A DNA stretch of 39,615 nucleotides. It comes from Volvariella volvacea V23 (lineage: Eukaryota > Basidiomycota > Agaricomycetes > Agaricales > Pluteaceae). The stretch covers positions 2,264,227-2,303,841 of the forward strand of contig KB722739.1 of assembly GCA_000349905.1 (NCBI GenBank), given 5' to 3'. The translations under genes were made by a program, and so were the position numbers. Positions 10,977 to 23,900 of the stretch are shown piece by piece; within the stretch, counting starts at the first letter, position 1, and every line of letters starts with the position of its first letter. The notes under the pieces were generated by a model, which saw nothing but the letters and a program-made list of their open reading frames with translations, had not been told where the DNA came from and searched no databases.

Positions 10977-13799
10977 ATGTTTTTCTGCCTCCCTTGTTTT
11001 CATCCATCAAATCGCTCCGTGACCGAATTCGACTCCCCTTCCATCATCGCCGTTCCAGCTTCAATAAGCCCAGGGACCGTCCCTCCCACAAGTCCAACTC
11101 CAGTAGACGACTTGATCCCTGGTTCTTCGCCGAAGCCGCAGTCGACGCTACCGCGTGAGCTATCGCAGCCGCCGAACTCATCGCCGACACCACAAGGTTC
11201 GAACTCAAGGAGTCCACGACAACATCGGACGGGTGATAATATAAACAGTGGGCCTGCTGGTGGTATAACGAGACCTGGAACGACGACACCTGTGGATATT
11301 ATGCCTCATATTCAGGATGGTTAGTGTGGAGTCTTGACATTCCTTTATATTTCCCTTCTTGTTCAACTACCTTCACGTTGCGTGGATGTCCTTGTCGTGG
11401 GTGGATTGAGCTATCCCAGTTCAACGCGCGTGAAAGAACACGACCCGTCCATGTAGCCCCTATCGTCCACTTGTATCCTGTCATCCATGTAACTCGAGCT
11501 AATCCACCCCATTCCTGTCCATCACCGATATCAGACCCTAGTTCATTCTACGCCCCAAACGGTCGTAATGTCGCCAAATCCTCATCCGCTATACCCTCCA
11601 ATCCCAACCGCCATGGCCACGGTCACAGCCAGAGTCAAAGCTACAGCCGCAGTCATCCCCGCGCACCCCCAACCGCACCACCCTTGGACGACGACTTTGA
11701 CGCATACACATTGGCAGCGACAACAGTCGTAGGAGGGCCGGGAGGCATGGGGGTCAGGGAATGGAAGCCGGTCCATTCTCAGAGGAGTAGAACCGGCATG
11801 CATCAGTCTTCGAGATCGGTTGATTATCATTCTGCTTCCTCTCACCAGCAGCACCAGAGCCAGCAACACCAACAGGGGCCGCTATCGCATCAACCCGTTG
11901 CCCATTCCACGCCCACGGGTTCGCGGTACTATCATCAGTCATATCCTCCCCAATCGGCTTCTCCAGCTCCTCCTGCAGATCACCATCAACGGCATCGTTC
12001 GTATACCCCTCAACCTCAATCACAAGCGCAGGTACAGACGCAGGTACAACGTCGGTCGAGTCAACGAGATCGAGAGCGAGATCAGACCCGGGACCGGGAT
12101 TATAGTCGTGATCCAGAACTAGGACGGGATAGAGAAAGAAGTCGTGCCCCCGCAGTCCACAGCTATGGCCCACAATACCCAGCAACGAATATTCAACCCA
12201 ATAGCAATAGTAGTAGCAGTAGACGCCAACACCCACCCACGAGTAACAACGTACTGACTGGGATTCGTATGGACCACGAACAAGATCGATATCGCGATTC
12301 AGCAGAGGTCGTCAGGATGGAGATGGGCATGAACGGAAATAGCGACATAGTGGACGAGAGTATGATATCCGCGGGGAGCGAACTGAATGGACTGCCTCCA
12401 GTAGCACCAACCCCGGCGCCGCAACCACCGCCGCAGGCACAACCACAACCGCAGAATCGTTCAGGGCAACTCGTGGCGTCTAGAGGGCCGCAATCTAGCC
12501 GACAGAACTTAAGATCCCAAGCTCAAGGCCAATCCCAAGCTCCAGTTCCAGCTCAGACCCAGGTTGTAACGTATGGGAATGGCGGCAACAATGGATACCT
12601 CGGCGCAATTGACGAGATGGGTCCACGGGCAGGTCAAGATTACGAGATGATAGATCGGAGAGTGGTTGAAGAAACGCCAGAACGAACGGTCACGATATCG
12701 ACTTGGAGGGAGCAGGTTGCGAGGGAGATGCAGGACGCGATGAGTGTATATTATGTTACGCCGGGTGATTATGCGGCTGAGGCAAGCGGAGGAAGTCATG
12801 GGCGTAGTCTCAGTTATGGTNNNNNNNNNNNNNNNNNNNNNNNNNNNNNNNNNNNNNNNNNNNNNNNNNNNNNNNNNNNNNNNNNNNNNNNNNNNNNNNN
12901 NNNNNNNNNNNNNNNNNNNNCATAGTCGCAATCAAAGCCATAATAGTCAGAACCATGGGAGGGATACGCCGGTGGTGAGGCAGTTGTCGGGGCGTGATAG
13001 TTCGAAGAGGGCAGGGAGTGAAGGGAATACTTCTGGTCACCGTGCTATAGCAGTAGCGACGGTGAATGGTTCACATGTATTGACCACGGTTCAAGAGGTA
13101 AGTGCCAGCAATCTGCCGCGTATCGTTGTCCTGATCAGCACGTTCTAGCCTCGTACTATGACTCCTCCACAGAATGCTCCTGCTTCTTCCTCCTCTCCGG
13201 GCGGAGATAACAGTTCCAACCTCCAAGCCCGCTACGGAAGGAAATCTCCCTATATTTGGAAACGAGAATCACCTGTGCAGCCTGCTGCGACGCCGATCGT
13301 GGACGTATCCATCGAGTTAACAGAAAGCATTAACCCAGACGAGTTGATTAATGATTCTCCACCTCGTACGTCGACGCCTGTTCGAGGAGGACCATCACCA
13401 AGCACCAGAATGGCTACGCCCCCAGACCAAGGCTCGACGTCTAACCGCAGTCAGAGCCATAGCAATAGCAATAGTCGTAGCCGTAGTCATCAAAGTCGGC
13501 CTGCGTCGCCCGCCCCTTCTTCCCCATTCCACCCAACTCGATCCGGTTCAATCATCGACACTATAAGCGGAGAAGGGTCAGAAACGACGTTTGAGCGGAT
13601 ATTCAGCTCATGTGAGCCTTCACTGACTCACATTATCCCCATCCTGGCAAGCTTAGGTGTCACGAACGAGGCACATTTGAAAGCGGTGGCAAGATTGACG
13701 GAGGAGACAAGAAATCGGCATGTGAGGGAGGAGGCTCTAAAGCGGGGGATGACGATAGTCGAGTGGGCTATCTTCCTGGATATGCTGAAATCCCTTTGA
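10977..13799 (+). CDS. Large low-complexity hypothetical protein (interrupted by assembly gap)
   Basis: Proposed exons are 10977-11319, 11535-13097 (containing the N gap) and 13149-13799. Introns are GT-AG with matching phases. Most of the protein is predicted disordered: long Ser/Gln/Pro/His-rich stretches, Gln repeats near 11840-11880, Arg/Asp repeats (RDRERDQTRDRDYSRD) near 12070, and Ser/Arg repeats near 13450-13490. The last 85 residues look folded and charged: FERIFSSCEPSLTHIIPIL, then LKAVARLTEETRNRHVREE and a hydrophobic end WAIFLDMLKSL. I have an impression of similar C-termini in agaricomycete hypothetical proteins, but no function is known. The reading frame before the gap (codon start modulo 3 = 2) differs from that after it (0), so the 100 N cannot be the true gap length. 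Start choice is tentative. Confidence 0.65.
12821..12920. other. Assembly gap (100 N)
   Basis: Exactly 100 N inside a Ser/Gly/Asn/His-rich coding repeat. The length is a placeholder, because the coding frame changes across it. Confidence 0.98.
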
Positions 13800-14122
13800 T
13801 TGAGCCGCTCTTCTATTCGTCACTTTGTAGGAATAGATAGTCGAGTATGCCATTACGTTTGCCCACATTGATTGCGAGAGTCGAATGTATTGCCCTGCAA
13901 GCTATAGTCATACTTACAAGTGAAATCCGTGCCTTGGCAGCGTCAGAGTGACTCGTCGTCATCGTCGTAAGGATCAGAGAAATAAATTACAAACAAATAC
14001 ATAGTGTGCAAACCGCCGCGACAACACCTGCCCTAAATCACATATAATGCTCAGCACCAATATATGTCCCTTCTCTTCGTTCTGATCCAAGCTCAAGCTC
14101 AAGCGCTCAAGTTTTGTGTTCA
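13800..14122. promoter_or_regulatory. Short intergenic region upstream of the deacetylase
   Basis: This 323 bp separates two genes in the same orientation. It must hold the 3' end of the first and the promoter of the second. No other feature is seen. Confidence 0.4.
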
Positions 14123-16560
14123 ATGGCTTCTTCGAGTCCTCGTCCAAAACTGCCAGTCATATTTGTTCAAAACGCATGTCTTCAACACAAGTTCATCCGA
14201 TCCCGCGATACTTCGAACGTAGTGGAACGGCCGGAACGTCTTCGTGCGGTTTCGATCGGTTTAGCGGCTGCTATATCCCGCATAGAAGAGTCAATCTCCC
14301 AGAATGCATCCCGAACTATCATTAATGGAACCAAGAGCACTGGCGAAGAATTAGCCGCTGCGTTGGACAAATTGCAAATATCCCAAACTCCACAACTAGG
14401 TTCTGGGAGTGGCACCACGGATTCTATCATCGAAATTGTACAAAGCTCAGCTAGTGTTGATATACTTAACAATGAGGCCGTCAAGTTCGTTCACGGAGAC
14501 ATCGGAGGAGATGTGTACCTGGAGACGCTAAAGTCATGGGTAGAGAGTAGTCGCGATAAGATAGCGAAAGGGCAGTCCGAAATACCTGATGGTTTGCCTC
14601 AGGGTGATTTGTATCGTACGTTGCTCTGTGTTTTTCGATGGATTATAACAGTTATGACTGAGCATGGGCACGATAAATAACAGTTTGTCCCGAGTCGTTA
14701 AATGCCATTCAAGGCGCGATTGGTACCGTAGTCGAGGCTGTCGACATGGTTGTAGAAGCAATATGGAAGGATAATGTTCCAGCTCCTTTAGGCTCCACCT
14801 CTGTCCCACCGTCACGCGCATTCGTGGCTATTCGTCCACCGGGTCACCACTGTGGTGAGGATACCCCATCAGGTTTTTGTTTCGTCAACAATGTGGCCAT
14901 CGGGGCTGCACATGGTACGCAACAATACCTCCATCCCATCATATCGCGGTATTCAGCCATGTATTATATGTAGCGTACCTCAAACACGGGATCAAGCGCG
15001 TTGTTATATTCGATATCGATTTGCATCATGGTAAGTGGCATGTGGTTATCACTCGCATATCCGCACTCATCACACTTTATGGTAGGAAACGGCACGCAAT
15101 CTATTGTATGGCAGATAAATGAAGAGACATACCGTCAGACGCTTGAACAAGAAAGTGGGGCTCCCATAGCAAATACAGGTCCGACGATATACTACGGTTC
15201 ACTGCACGATATCCTTTCATACCCATGCGAAGTACGTTCTCTTCCCTTTTAAGTGCTCAATCCAAACTCTCAAGCCACATAGGATGGCAAACCAGAGCTG
15301 ATTCAAGCTGCTTCTGTCTCTATACATAAAGCCCACGGGCAATATATCGAGAACATCCATCTCCAACAATACGAATCGGAAGACCAGTTCTTCGACATTC
15401 TGTACAAGAATAGCTATTCCCGTTTGCTCCGAAAAGCTGAAGAGTTTTTGGATGGCACAGGTGGACCTGGTGACGATGTCCTATTCTTCATCAGGTACAG
15501 TAGTCGAAAACAACTTCTGCAATGCTTTATATGCATATACTCACAATATCTATCTGATTTCACCTTCCCATGACGGCATTGTCATCACACGGCGATGTAG
15601 TTGCGGTTTAGATGCATGCGAGCACGAATACCCGTCAATGTCCCGACACAACCGCAAAGTCCCAGTATCCTTCTACTACCAATTCACGCGAGATGCCTGC
15701 TTTTTGGCTGAGAAATACGCAAAAGGGAGGATAATAAGTGTCCTAGAAGGAGGATACAGTGACAGAGCTTTGACGAGTGGCATCTTCGCCCACGTCGTTG
15801 GGCTGAGCGATATATCCGCAGCCTCTCCAACGGGACCGAGGGACGGTGAAATGAGAAACAAGCTGAGAGAATGGTGGAGCGTTTGGAATCTCGAAAAGGT
15901 ACCCGTGTTCCCCCTTTCTTTCACTTCATCACACATAACCCAACTCTTTCGTCATAGCTCGAAAAGGCAACGAAAAAACGCCGAGGCGGACGAGCATCCA
16001 TAGGCACCGAAGCGAATCTGGATCAAGAGCCGTGGCTGGAACGAGCGCTGTCCATTTTCAACAAACTTGACTCCGCGGCCTCTGCTTCTCGCTCGACGGG
16101 CTCAAAAGCGAGGAAGAACGGCGCCGCGCCTGTTCCACCTAGCTCAAGGACCTTGAGGGACCGGAAAGGGCCTAGTGACAACGGAGTGTCCATCGTCTCA
16201 GAGGCGACCTCAGAGTCGAACAGAAAGGCTAGGGTCAATGCCGCCGCGTCAAAGACCAGTGTAAGGGGTGGAAGGAAGAACGGAACGTCAAGTTCGAGAT
16301 CGACTACACCTGCGAGACGAACTGGCGGATCCCCACCGCCCTCGGGGCTTTCCTCGAGTTCCTCGAGTTTGACAGAAGATGACGACGAGAGCGCGTTCCC
16401 GCCTCCGTCGACGGTGTCTGCATCTACTACCTCGACGTCGATAGCCTCTGAAACGACAACAACGCCTACGGCGGCAACTGCAGCTACGGCATCAACTGGG
16501 AAGAAATTACCGAAGGTTATTTTGCGTCTTGGGCCTGCTGGTGGTGGTGGAAATGCTTGA
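14123..16560 (+). CDS. HOS3: HOS3-like histone deacetylase
   Basis: A 679-residue protein from seven exons: 14123-14615, 14684-14914, 14974-15030, 15086-15231, 15283-15494, 15601-15898, 15958-16560. All introns are GT-AG and in phase. It opens with ACLQHKFIRSRDTSNVVERP, the HOS3-type N-terminal motif. The arginase/deacetylase fold is complete: the tandem histidines in RPPGHHCGEDTPSGFCFVNN (H219, H220), the zinc ligands in DIDLHHGNGTQ (D257, H259), the third ligand in ISCGLDACEHEY (D384), and the catalytic-loop LEGGYS. The last 200 residues are a Ser/Thr/Ala-rich tail ending in KLPKVILRLGP, a short motif usual in fungal HOS3 proteins. The expected role is removal of acetyl groups from histone tails in the nucleus. 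Nothing is missing from the active site. The ATG at 14123 is the first in the open frame. Confidence 0.93.
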
Positions 16561-16853
16561 TTTGATGCCGCCGATAAGTCGTGTCACGAATTGTGCGGTT
16601 CACGGTTTGTGTGATTTAGATTATCAGTGACTCAGATACTCTTTCTCTTTCTCTTTCTATATTACCCTTTTCTAATACCTTGCCGTATTTTGCGATTGAG
16701 ATGCACCCCGTTTTCACCAACTCAAACAGTGAGGCAGGGTCTCTCGATTTTTCTACGTTTATCGTACGTTCGTCTAAAGCGGTCTAGATTACTGTATATA
16801 ATAAGATTAGGGTATAGCACCGAGAGGGGGAAACGTTGAGATTTGAGTCGCGA

Positions 16854-18034
16854 TCAAAGACCCATCAGTCCGTTGACAGTCCACTCGTAGACACCCAAAA
16901 AGACGGCACCGCCAGCGGAGATCCACAGCGTTCTTGGAACAACACCAGCAAAGAGAGCATGAACGCCTTCTGTGGCGTATATTGTCTTAAACCGTGTTAA
17001 AAGGGTGGTATTTTTTCTTTTGTTGGGTCCTGATTATGTGTGTGTGTACGTGTGTCATGCGGATTCAGAGAAAAGAGGGAACAGATGTATTAGTATATAC
17101 GCTAGTGTGATCAGGTATATAAACTCACGCGTAGATCCAGCATGACGCGCGTTTTGAGCACGTCGAGGGGTGTGGTTAGAGCAGCAGCGGTCCCGCCTGC
17201 TATGCTGCCGCATATAGCCGCCTCGTGTGCGTAAAGTGGTTTTCGTCCGACTATTTGGGAGAGTTTAAGCTTGAGGAGCTCGTACATCGGGAATTGGAGT
17301 GATGTAAAGGGTATCTGTGCAACGTAAACGAGTGGTGTCGCAACTGGAAGGTCAGAAGGAAGAGAAGACTGGATCGTACCTCTCTCATAATAGTCGACCC
17401 AAATCCCCTGTAGAACCCTCTCCAACCGTCATTTTTGAGGACTAGGCGAGCGGCTGAGAATGATGAAGTGGCTAGTGCACCATATGTTGAGGTTTGAGTA
17501 CGTGTTTTGATGACTTCCGTGGGCACTCGGATAAGGCATGCTGCCTGACAAAGTCCGGGGTGCGTAAGACGAAAATACTGAGCTGGGGGTAGACATACCA
17601 CTTCTCCCACAGACGCTGCGACCATATGCGTTACGGGTGCAAGATGAGAAGGCAAAGGGGACACTTTCTTCATGGTTTCATATGTCGAGAAGAATGCTGC
17701 AGCTAGAGCAAACCTCAAGCATCAGCGGGTGAACATGGAGGGGCAGAAGCACGACTCAGACCACCCACATACCGCCTGGGGCACTTCCAACCACTACACT
17801 CCCGACGCCTTTATACACCCCTCTAAACCCTCCAGCCTTTGCGAACCCTTGAGCAGATTGAAGACGCGTCTTGATCGTGTCAATTGGGAAGAACAGCAGA
17901 TCCACAGCTGTTCCCGCGACACCACCAGCCTGGTTGAAGAGAATGTGTGCGGGTGAGATTGGTTATGCCATGGCGAAGCAAAGGAGGAGAGAGACCAGGA
18001 GCGATTGGGTGAACGCTGGCTTTCTGTCTGCCAT
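16854..18034 (-). CDS. Mitochondrial S-adenosylmethionine carrier (SLC25A26/Sam5-like), last exon with frame problem
   Basis: Inner-membrane carrier that imports S-adenosylmethionine into mitochondria. Exons on the minus strand: 17996-18034, 17773-17929, 17599-17702, 17380-17544, 17129-17314, and a last exon from about 17029 to 16854. The three carrier signatures are [24 protein letters not shown] and [12 protein letters not shown]. Residues diagnostic of the SAM carrier branch include [27 protein letters not shown] and the end [16 protein letters not shown]. The N-terminus is [13 protein letters not shown], split from [10 protein letters not shown] by the first intron. The last exon reads DPTKEKIPP in the expected phase and then meets TAA, while the rest of the carrier ([17 protein letters not shown]) is one base out of phase. 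A single missing base in the CCCTTTT run would repair it; alternatively a weak GTTTAT donor is used. The gene is convergent with the deacetylase. Confidence 0.88.
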
Positions 18035-18500
18035 ATTTTGTGCTTTCGATTTTGCTCGTCCGTTCGGGTGTAAGAGGGAAAAGTCCGGGCCGGAGGAAAT
18101 TCGTCGTTCCGGCAACTTAAGGAGCCCGGTACTTAGGGGACCACTTCAGGGCAACCACTCGGAGGTCATGGTCATTGCACTGGCCCAACACGAGGGGAAA
18201 TATCAACTGGAAACGTGTATCACAAAGACCCTTGGACGACGTGCACTGCCAGAACACTGGGAGAAAGGGTATTCCAGTTAGCCTGGATACAGTACGAACG
18301 ATTCATGATCACAGATGCGTTCCTGCAATGAAATGCCAACATATTACTAACGTACTTCGGCAATATATAGATGCCAGGAGAGCATGAAGGTCAAACCAAC
18401 TTGAAAGTATGTGCAGCGTTACGGTAAACAAAACATATTCTCGGGTTAAAAGTGGTCACAACTCGAAGACTCCCATTCAATTCTGTGATACGTCAAGTTG
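18035..18500. other. Intergenic region
   Basis: This 466 bp lies between the start of the carrier gene and the stop of the first F-box-like gene, both on the minus strand. Short plus-strand frames carry no recognisable motif. No feature is supported. Confidence 0.4.
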
Positions 18501-20380
18501 TTAAAAGGTGCTTAGGTCTCTAATGGCCCACCAACACAGACTTGGCTCAACGACTCTACTCATATCAGCACCTTCAACGCCACGCGATATCAATCCTTCC
18601 ATCACATCAGTACATCCGTCCCCATTAGCCCAATAGGTCTCGATATCAGCGCTGCCCGCTTTCAACAGGAGCAAGTGACGTGAATTCTCCGAGCCAAAGT
18701 ACTCTATCTGGGGTATTTGCGCAAGCGCGCGTTTCTCCGCTATAAAGTAACGGCCTATCAATCGCTGTGAAGGAGACAAGACAAGAGGAAGGGGCTTTTT
18801 CTGCAATTGTATTACTCGTCCTGTGGCCTTTTCGGTTATAGATGCGCTCGGGACCGAGTTCCCATTTTCTACTGATACAGGGTTCGTGATAATGGCACTG
18901 ACAATCTGGTGTTGAAAGACGTGGGGCCACCGAAGAACCGCGTTTGCAGCTTGGCGACAAACATGGGACACTTGACACAGATTCGTGAGCGTTTCTTCGT
19001 TGATAAGCTTTGATGCGATGCTTTCCCATATACCTTGAGGTAGACTAGGCAATGCGGAAGGAGTGGTGTCAATGTGTTGAAGTGGCCTATCTGATGCCTT
19101 TAGAGGCGGCGCCGTGAAGCCAAGTTATAAACCAAGCCTGCAAAGTGCAGTTATTCCCGGGGTTTCCGGCGATGTGGCGTAACAAGACGGCAAGAACTGC
19201 ATGGCTGACGTATGGACAAGTGAAAGTGTTCCAGTATCAGGAGCAGTATTGACGGCAATGATGGCGCAGTGGAAAAATGAACATAGAATGCCAAAATATA
19301 CACCTTGACAATGCTGACTTTGCTGGTTCTGCACGATCTCGTCTCGTAGCTTAATTACGCCAGCCTGCAGGTTGGAATCGTCATCAAGATGGGTAGCGAG
19401 CTGAATGCAGAGCCGGGGTCTGAGCCAGATAGCCTTTATTCCAGTAGATGTGCTGCCATTACGACCTTCACTCTCGATCTTCTCTGGAGATTCTTCAGCC
19501 AGTGTCTTCGCAAAATGAAGTCGCATTCCATAAGATGTATCCCGGAAGGTATCGTATTTAGTTTTCCTTGCTGATCTTTCAGGCGGATGAAAGAACATTG
19601 GTCTAAAGGGGATGGTGATAATGACTCGAGCAAAGTGCTCGTAAAATGTGTTAGGGCGATACTGAGATGCATTCTTGATTTTCTCCAGCTCGCGTAGCGA
19701 CAGCGCGACAATGTCATGTCGCATGAAATGTCCAATAAGGATCTCGTAAATGTCTTTTCTGACGGACTCAATATCATTGAGGGGCTCAGGAACACCGAGA
19801 ATTTGATGGACATCTCGTACGGAGGGTCGGACGAAGTGATAGCTCTCTAGAATAGTCGAATCCACTGGCGATGGAGGCTGGGTCCAGTTGTACCGATATT
19901 CCATTGGGATATGTGGCGCACATGCACGGTGATTATACGAGTCATATCCAATGGCATCAGGAAGCATATCGCGAGGTGGGAGACGAGCAAGGGAGAATAT
20001 TGGATACCAATCAGCTAGACGAACAATTGAGAGCTGAACTTATCAATCAACTTGGGTTCGCTCACCGTGAAGGACTTCGTAATCCAGATTAATCGTATGT
20101 GTGTGGCCCAATTTCAACAGTTCGGGTATATAAGAGAACACATCGTACCCCATATCCTTGTCGCCACGGCGATGTTGTTCCGGTATCTCATCGTAGTGGG
20201 TCTTCTGCTGCTGAATCCACTCCTCGTACCGGTCTTTCTCCTCTGAGAACTGTGCTAAAAATGCAAGATCCAGATCTGGGCCTATCAGACTCTGACAGAC
20301 AATAAGATAAGTAAGTCATACTATCCGCGGGAGCACCATGTCTATTCTGCCGAAAAAAATAGTGACTCTTATAGCGAAAA
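18501..20380 (-). CDS. F-box-like protein, copy 1 (reading frame doubtful at two places)
   Basis: This is the first of two paralogues; the other spans 25654-28716. From 5' to 3' the minus strand encodes YKSHYFFRQNRHGAPAD (near 20330-20380), then KDRYEEWIQQQKTHYDE and INLDYEVLH, a 51 nt intron (20015-20065), and DWYPIFSLARLPP. Next come RELEKIKNASQYRPNTFYEH, WLRPRLCIQLATHL and a hydrophobic FGILCSFFHCAIIAV. The F-box-like core follows: LPQGIWESIASKLINEE, then CQVSHVCRQAANAVLRWPHV. The stop is at 18501. Two problems exist. TAA at 19125-19127 interrupts the frame where copy 2 has TAT; a 43 nt GT-AG segment spanning it could be spliced in phase. At the 5' end, the first segment cannot be joined in frame to the next. 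F-box proteins recruit substrates to SCF ubiquitin ligases; that role is inferred. The start codon was not found. Confidence 0.6.
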
Positions 20381-20915
20381 CTGCATCAGGTGTGCTCTGG
20401 ATCTATCATGACATATATCATCGAATGATTATCCGACGTACTAAAGTCCCATGATTTCGTCTGCGTGAATGGACTAGGAAGGGTGAAAGCACTAAGTGAT
20501 CGTAGGAATTAGATCACTGTTTGCAAAACTGGCAGTCACATCGATGCATGCAAAAAGGCTCACAAAGCCTGCTTTAACTCATAACATTTCTAATGTGCTC
20601 AATCCTGGTCCAAGCTCATTGCACAAAGATGATTTCTGATACTCTAGTTATGCTCCAGTGTAACTCATTGTTGGAATTTCAAAGTTGTTATTTGCCAATT
20701 CACAATCTGATTTAATTCTCACTTTAGCTAATATTTAATTACACATTGTTACACACAGTAGAAAGTTAGATTGCTTGCATGGGATATTCACTCAACATGG
20801 CCCTATACATGTAATTTATTTGACAGCCAAAATAAATCATTGCTCTTGCAAAAGTAGTAATTACAACATATACTATTATTTTGCACATCAATTGCATAGC
20901 AAAAATACTCTACCA
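20381..20915. other. AT-rich intergenic region
   Basis: About 530 bp, markedly richer in A and T from 20600 to 20900 than the flanking genes. It contains no supported gene. It joins the AT-rich 3' part of the beta-galactosidase gene. Confidence 0.45.
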
Positions 20916-23900
20916 TTAGTCTAGCTCTCTTCCAATGTTGGACCATTCTGGGTTATCAACTACAATCCTACCAATACCACTATCATAAACCCCATCCAGT
21001 CTCAACTCTAGCTGAGGTGCAATAGGCACCTCAGGAACCATAGCCCAGAGAGCAACAGCAATAGTGCTATTATGAATAAGTGAGCTGATGAGCCTTGATA
21101 CATTCAACACTCACTTTTCACCATGATAATCCAAGATACCTTGGTGCACAGGAAACTTACTCTGAGGTCTATAAGCAAAATGGTGAGCTCAGCACTATGG
21201 ATTCAGGTTATAACTCCACTTACCCAAGGTTCCCAACTCTCTTTCCCATCATCCAACCATTAACAAACAAAAATGCCCTATAAGGCTGACCAAACTCTTC
21301 TTCAAATGTAAAGCTCAACATCACATCCAGGCCAGATGGAATATCCAGTTTGAATGTAGTAATAAAGAACCCCACTCCAGCTGGCCAATTTCCAACAGAT
21401 CTACCAGGCAATGATGCAGCCTGTACTGAATATAGAGGTAGCAAGCCAAGGGAAAGATCTCTTGACACCCAAGATGATGTTTCAAAACCTGGCAAATGCC
21501 ACCCCTTTCTTTCACCAAACAGTCCACCTTCATTGAATAAGCCTACAAAATGTACACCTCAGTCAATGCCTATCCTACCATAGATAAGACTTTAACACCT
21601 ACCTCTCTTTTTGTCAGGGAAGCTATTGTTTAGCATTAAGAGTAATTAACCCTTAGGAATCAAAGTCAGAAACAATGAGCTTACTTAGTATACCCTCCAA
21701 CTTTGCCTTGAACTTTCCACTCTCCAAATGTTCCATTGTTTAGCTTGAAGCCACGAATTCCACGTGGTCCCTTAGATGTATCTGTAATGGCTAAACACAT
21801 AATTATAAAATCGGACATGCTCTTATAAAAATGATCATACTTACATCCAGCTGTCTCATTCAAGCCCATATTATCCTGTATATTAGCAGCACCATCAACA
21901 TATGAACATACTAGAGTTCTTGAGCACTTGCCTGCACAACTGTTATCACATTATCCTGGCCAAGCAACAATGCTCCAGGTGGGAAAACAAACTCATCATC
22001 TGTTTCCTCGATGATGTTCTGGTTATTTGTTGAGCTAAAACAGGGTTTAGAAGTTAGCTAAAGCCTCTTTCCGAGCTTAAAAGAAGGTTCACTCACTTTC
22101 CAAAGGATGTGCCCAGAAATACATCATTCAACCAAACACTTGCAGCAAAAGCTGATAAAGATTAAGATGCCATTGAGCAGTGATTTAAAAGGGGGTACTC
22201 AAACACACCTTCTCCTCCATTGATAGACAGGTTCATACTCTTCTCATTTCCGCTGGCCAGAAAGTGTCCACGCCACAGCACGACACCTTCACAACTAGTC
22301 CATCATATCAGCCGGGCAATCGATTATGCGAGAAAGCTCCACTTACAATCCATAATCGCATCCATACAGAACCCTCCCGTCTCCGTAATAAGGCTTCCAT
22401 GGAATATTTGTCTCGGTCTTGTTAGCCACGATCCAATGACTATCGTCGTACCCCCGCCCAATCTCAGGTAGACTGTCTTTATACTTCCAGCCCTCCAATT
22501 TTGGAATACTCCACCCCGACGTATAGGTATCAAATACCCTCGAAGTGGACAATTGTGCCACAAATACCCCATTACCGCCACTCGATTCAGATCCAAAGGA
22601 CGATATGTCCCTCGCCGCTTGGAGATCCGGAATGATAAATTCGCCGTTCCAGCTTATCCTCCTCACACGCCGAGGGACAATCACGATCAGCCTCACGTCC
22701 TCCTTCAAGTCTCCACGCAACGCGAGCGTGCCGTCTTCGATCGTGGCCTCTCGAACGAGATACGGTCCTCCGACGAGAATGGACTCGTTGGTTCCGATAC
22801 CCCAGAAATGCTTGAACGGATCGTCAGCCCCGTTCTGGGGTATGGCGGGCGACCAGAACGTCCCTGCTGTTTCCGAGTCGCTGTACATCACGAGCTGGGT
22901 GTCAGAGTCCCAGACCGTGACGAGGCCCTTGATTCCAGTCGCAAATGTGACGATAGAAGCCCGGCTTCCGAACGTGGATTGGGAGAGAGGTGGCCAAGGC
23001 AGTGAAGAGACTCGAACACCCCTCGAGGCGCGTAATCGATTGGGTATGCCGGTGAAGTAGATGGTTGCCTCGTGTTCTTGCGAGGGCTCGCCGTGGAGGA
23101 ATAGAACGTCCCGCCCGTCGATGACGCCTGCGAAGAAGACCTGCGCGGTGGAGTAGACGAGTTTGGATGATTGGCCAAAGGTGTAGTCGGTTACGACCAG
23201 CTTGGATTGACGTCCTTCGAGTGTTATAGATGGACTAAGATAGGGAATCTTCAACTTTCCTGCATTTGTCGCCACTTCCAACCCGAATCGGATGGCTTCC
23301 CTGCGCGAAACATTCATTCGTAAGACGGTTGAAATTCAGCAAAGTAAAAGGACTCACGTCGAAGTTGAATCGTTTTGACGAAGAACATAAAATCCGGCAC
23401 CGGTATCTGGATTCCTTAGATAGGTAACGAATGCATCTGGGCTATCCGAGGCCTTCAATCCTGTCGCGGAGTCTGCGATCCAATCCGTTTTATAAAAATC
23501 GGGCGACGACCTGATAAACATCGCTTGACGTTTCAGTTCATCATATTTTGCAGTTAGTTCACGTGATTCGGTAATCTGTATCAAGAGTGAGTCAGAATCC
23601 TCAGCTAGGTGAACAACAGAACTTACAGGTGCACCGTAATCATATGAGGTATATACTCCAGGGAAGGGTATCGCACCCCATGATGTGCCGCTAGTGAACG
23701 GTAAGTATGGGTAAAAACGTCCTCAAAACACACACCCGTATAACATGTAATAGTTGATCATTTTCGCATTACTAGCCCAAAGTTGCAGGTTGAACACAGA
23801 CTGGAAATCTGGTCCCGTTAGGGTACGACACGGTCCGTAACCTAAACTGCAATTAAATTTGGACGTGCTGCTCTAAAGGACGGCATACCAGGAGCGGTTG

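Noticed and set aside
10977..13799. Calling the disordered protein a transcription or splicing factor from its Arg/Ser and Gln repeats
   Set aside because: Low-complexity repeats alone do not identify function, and the only folded-looking part (the C-terminus) matches no family I can name.
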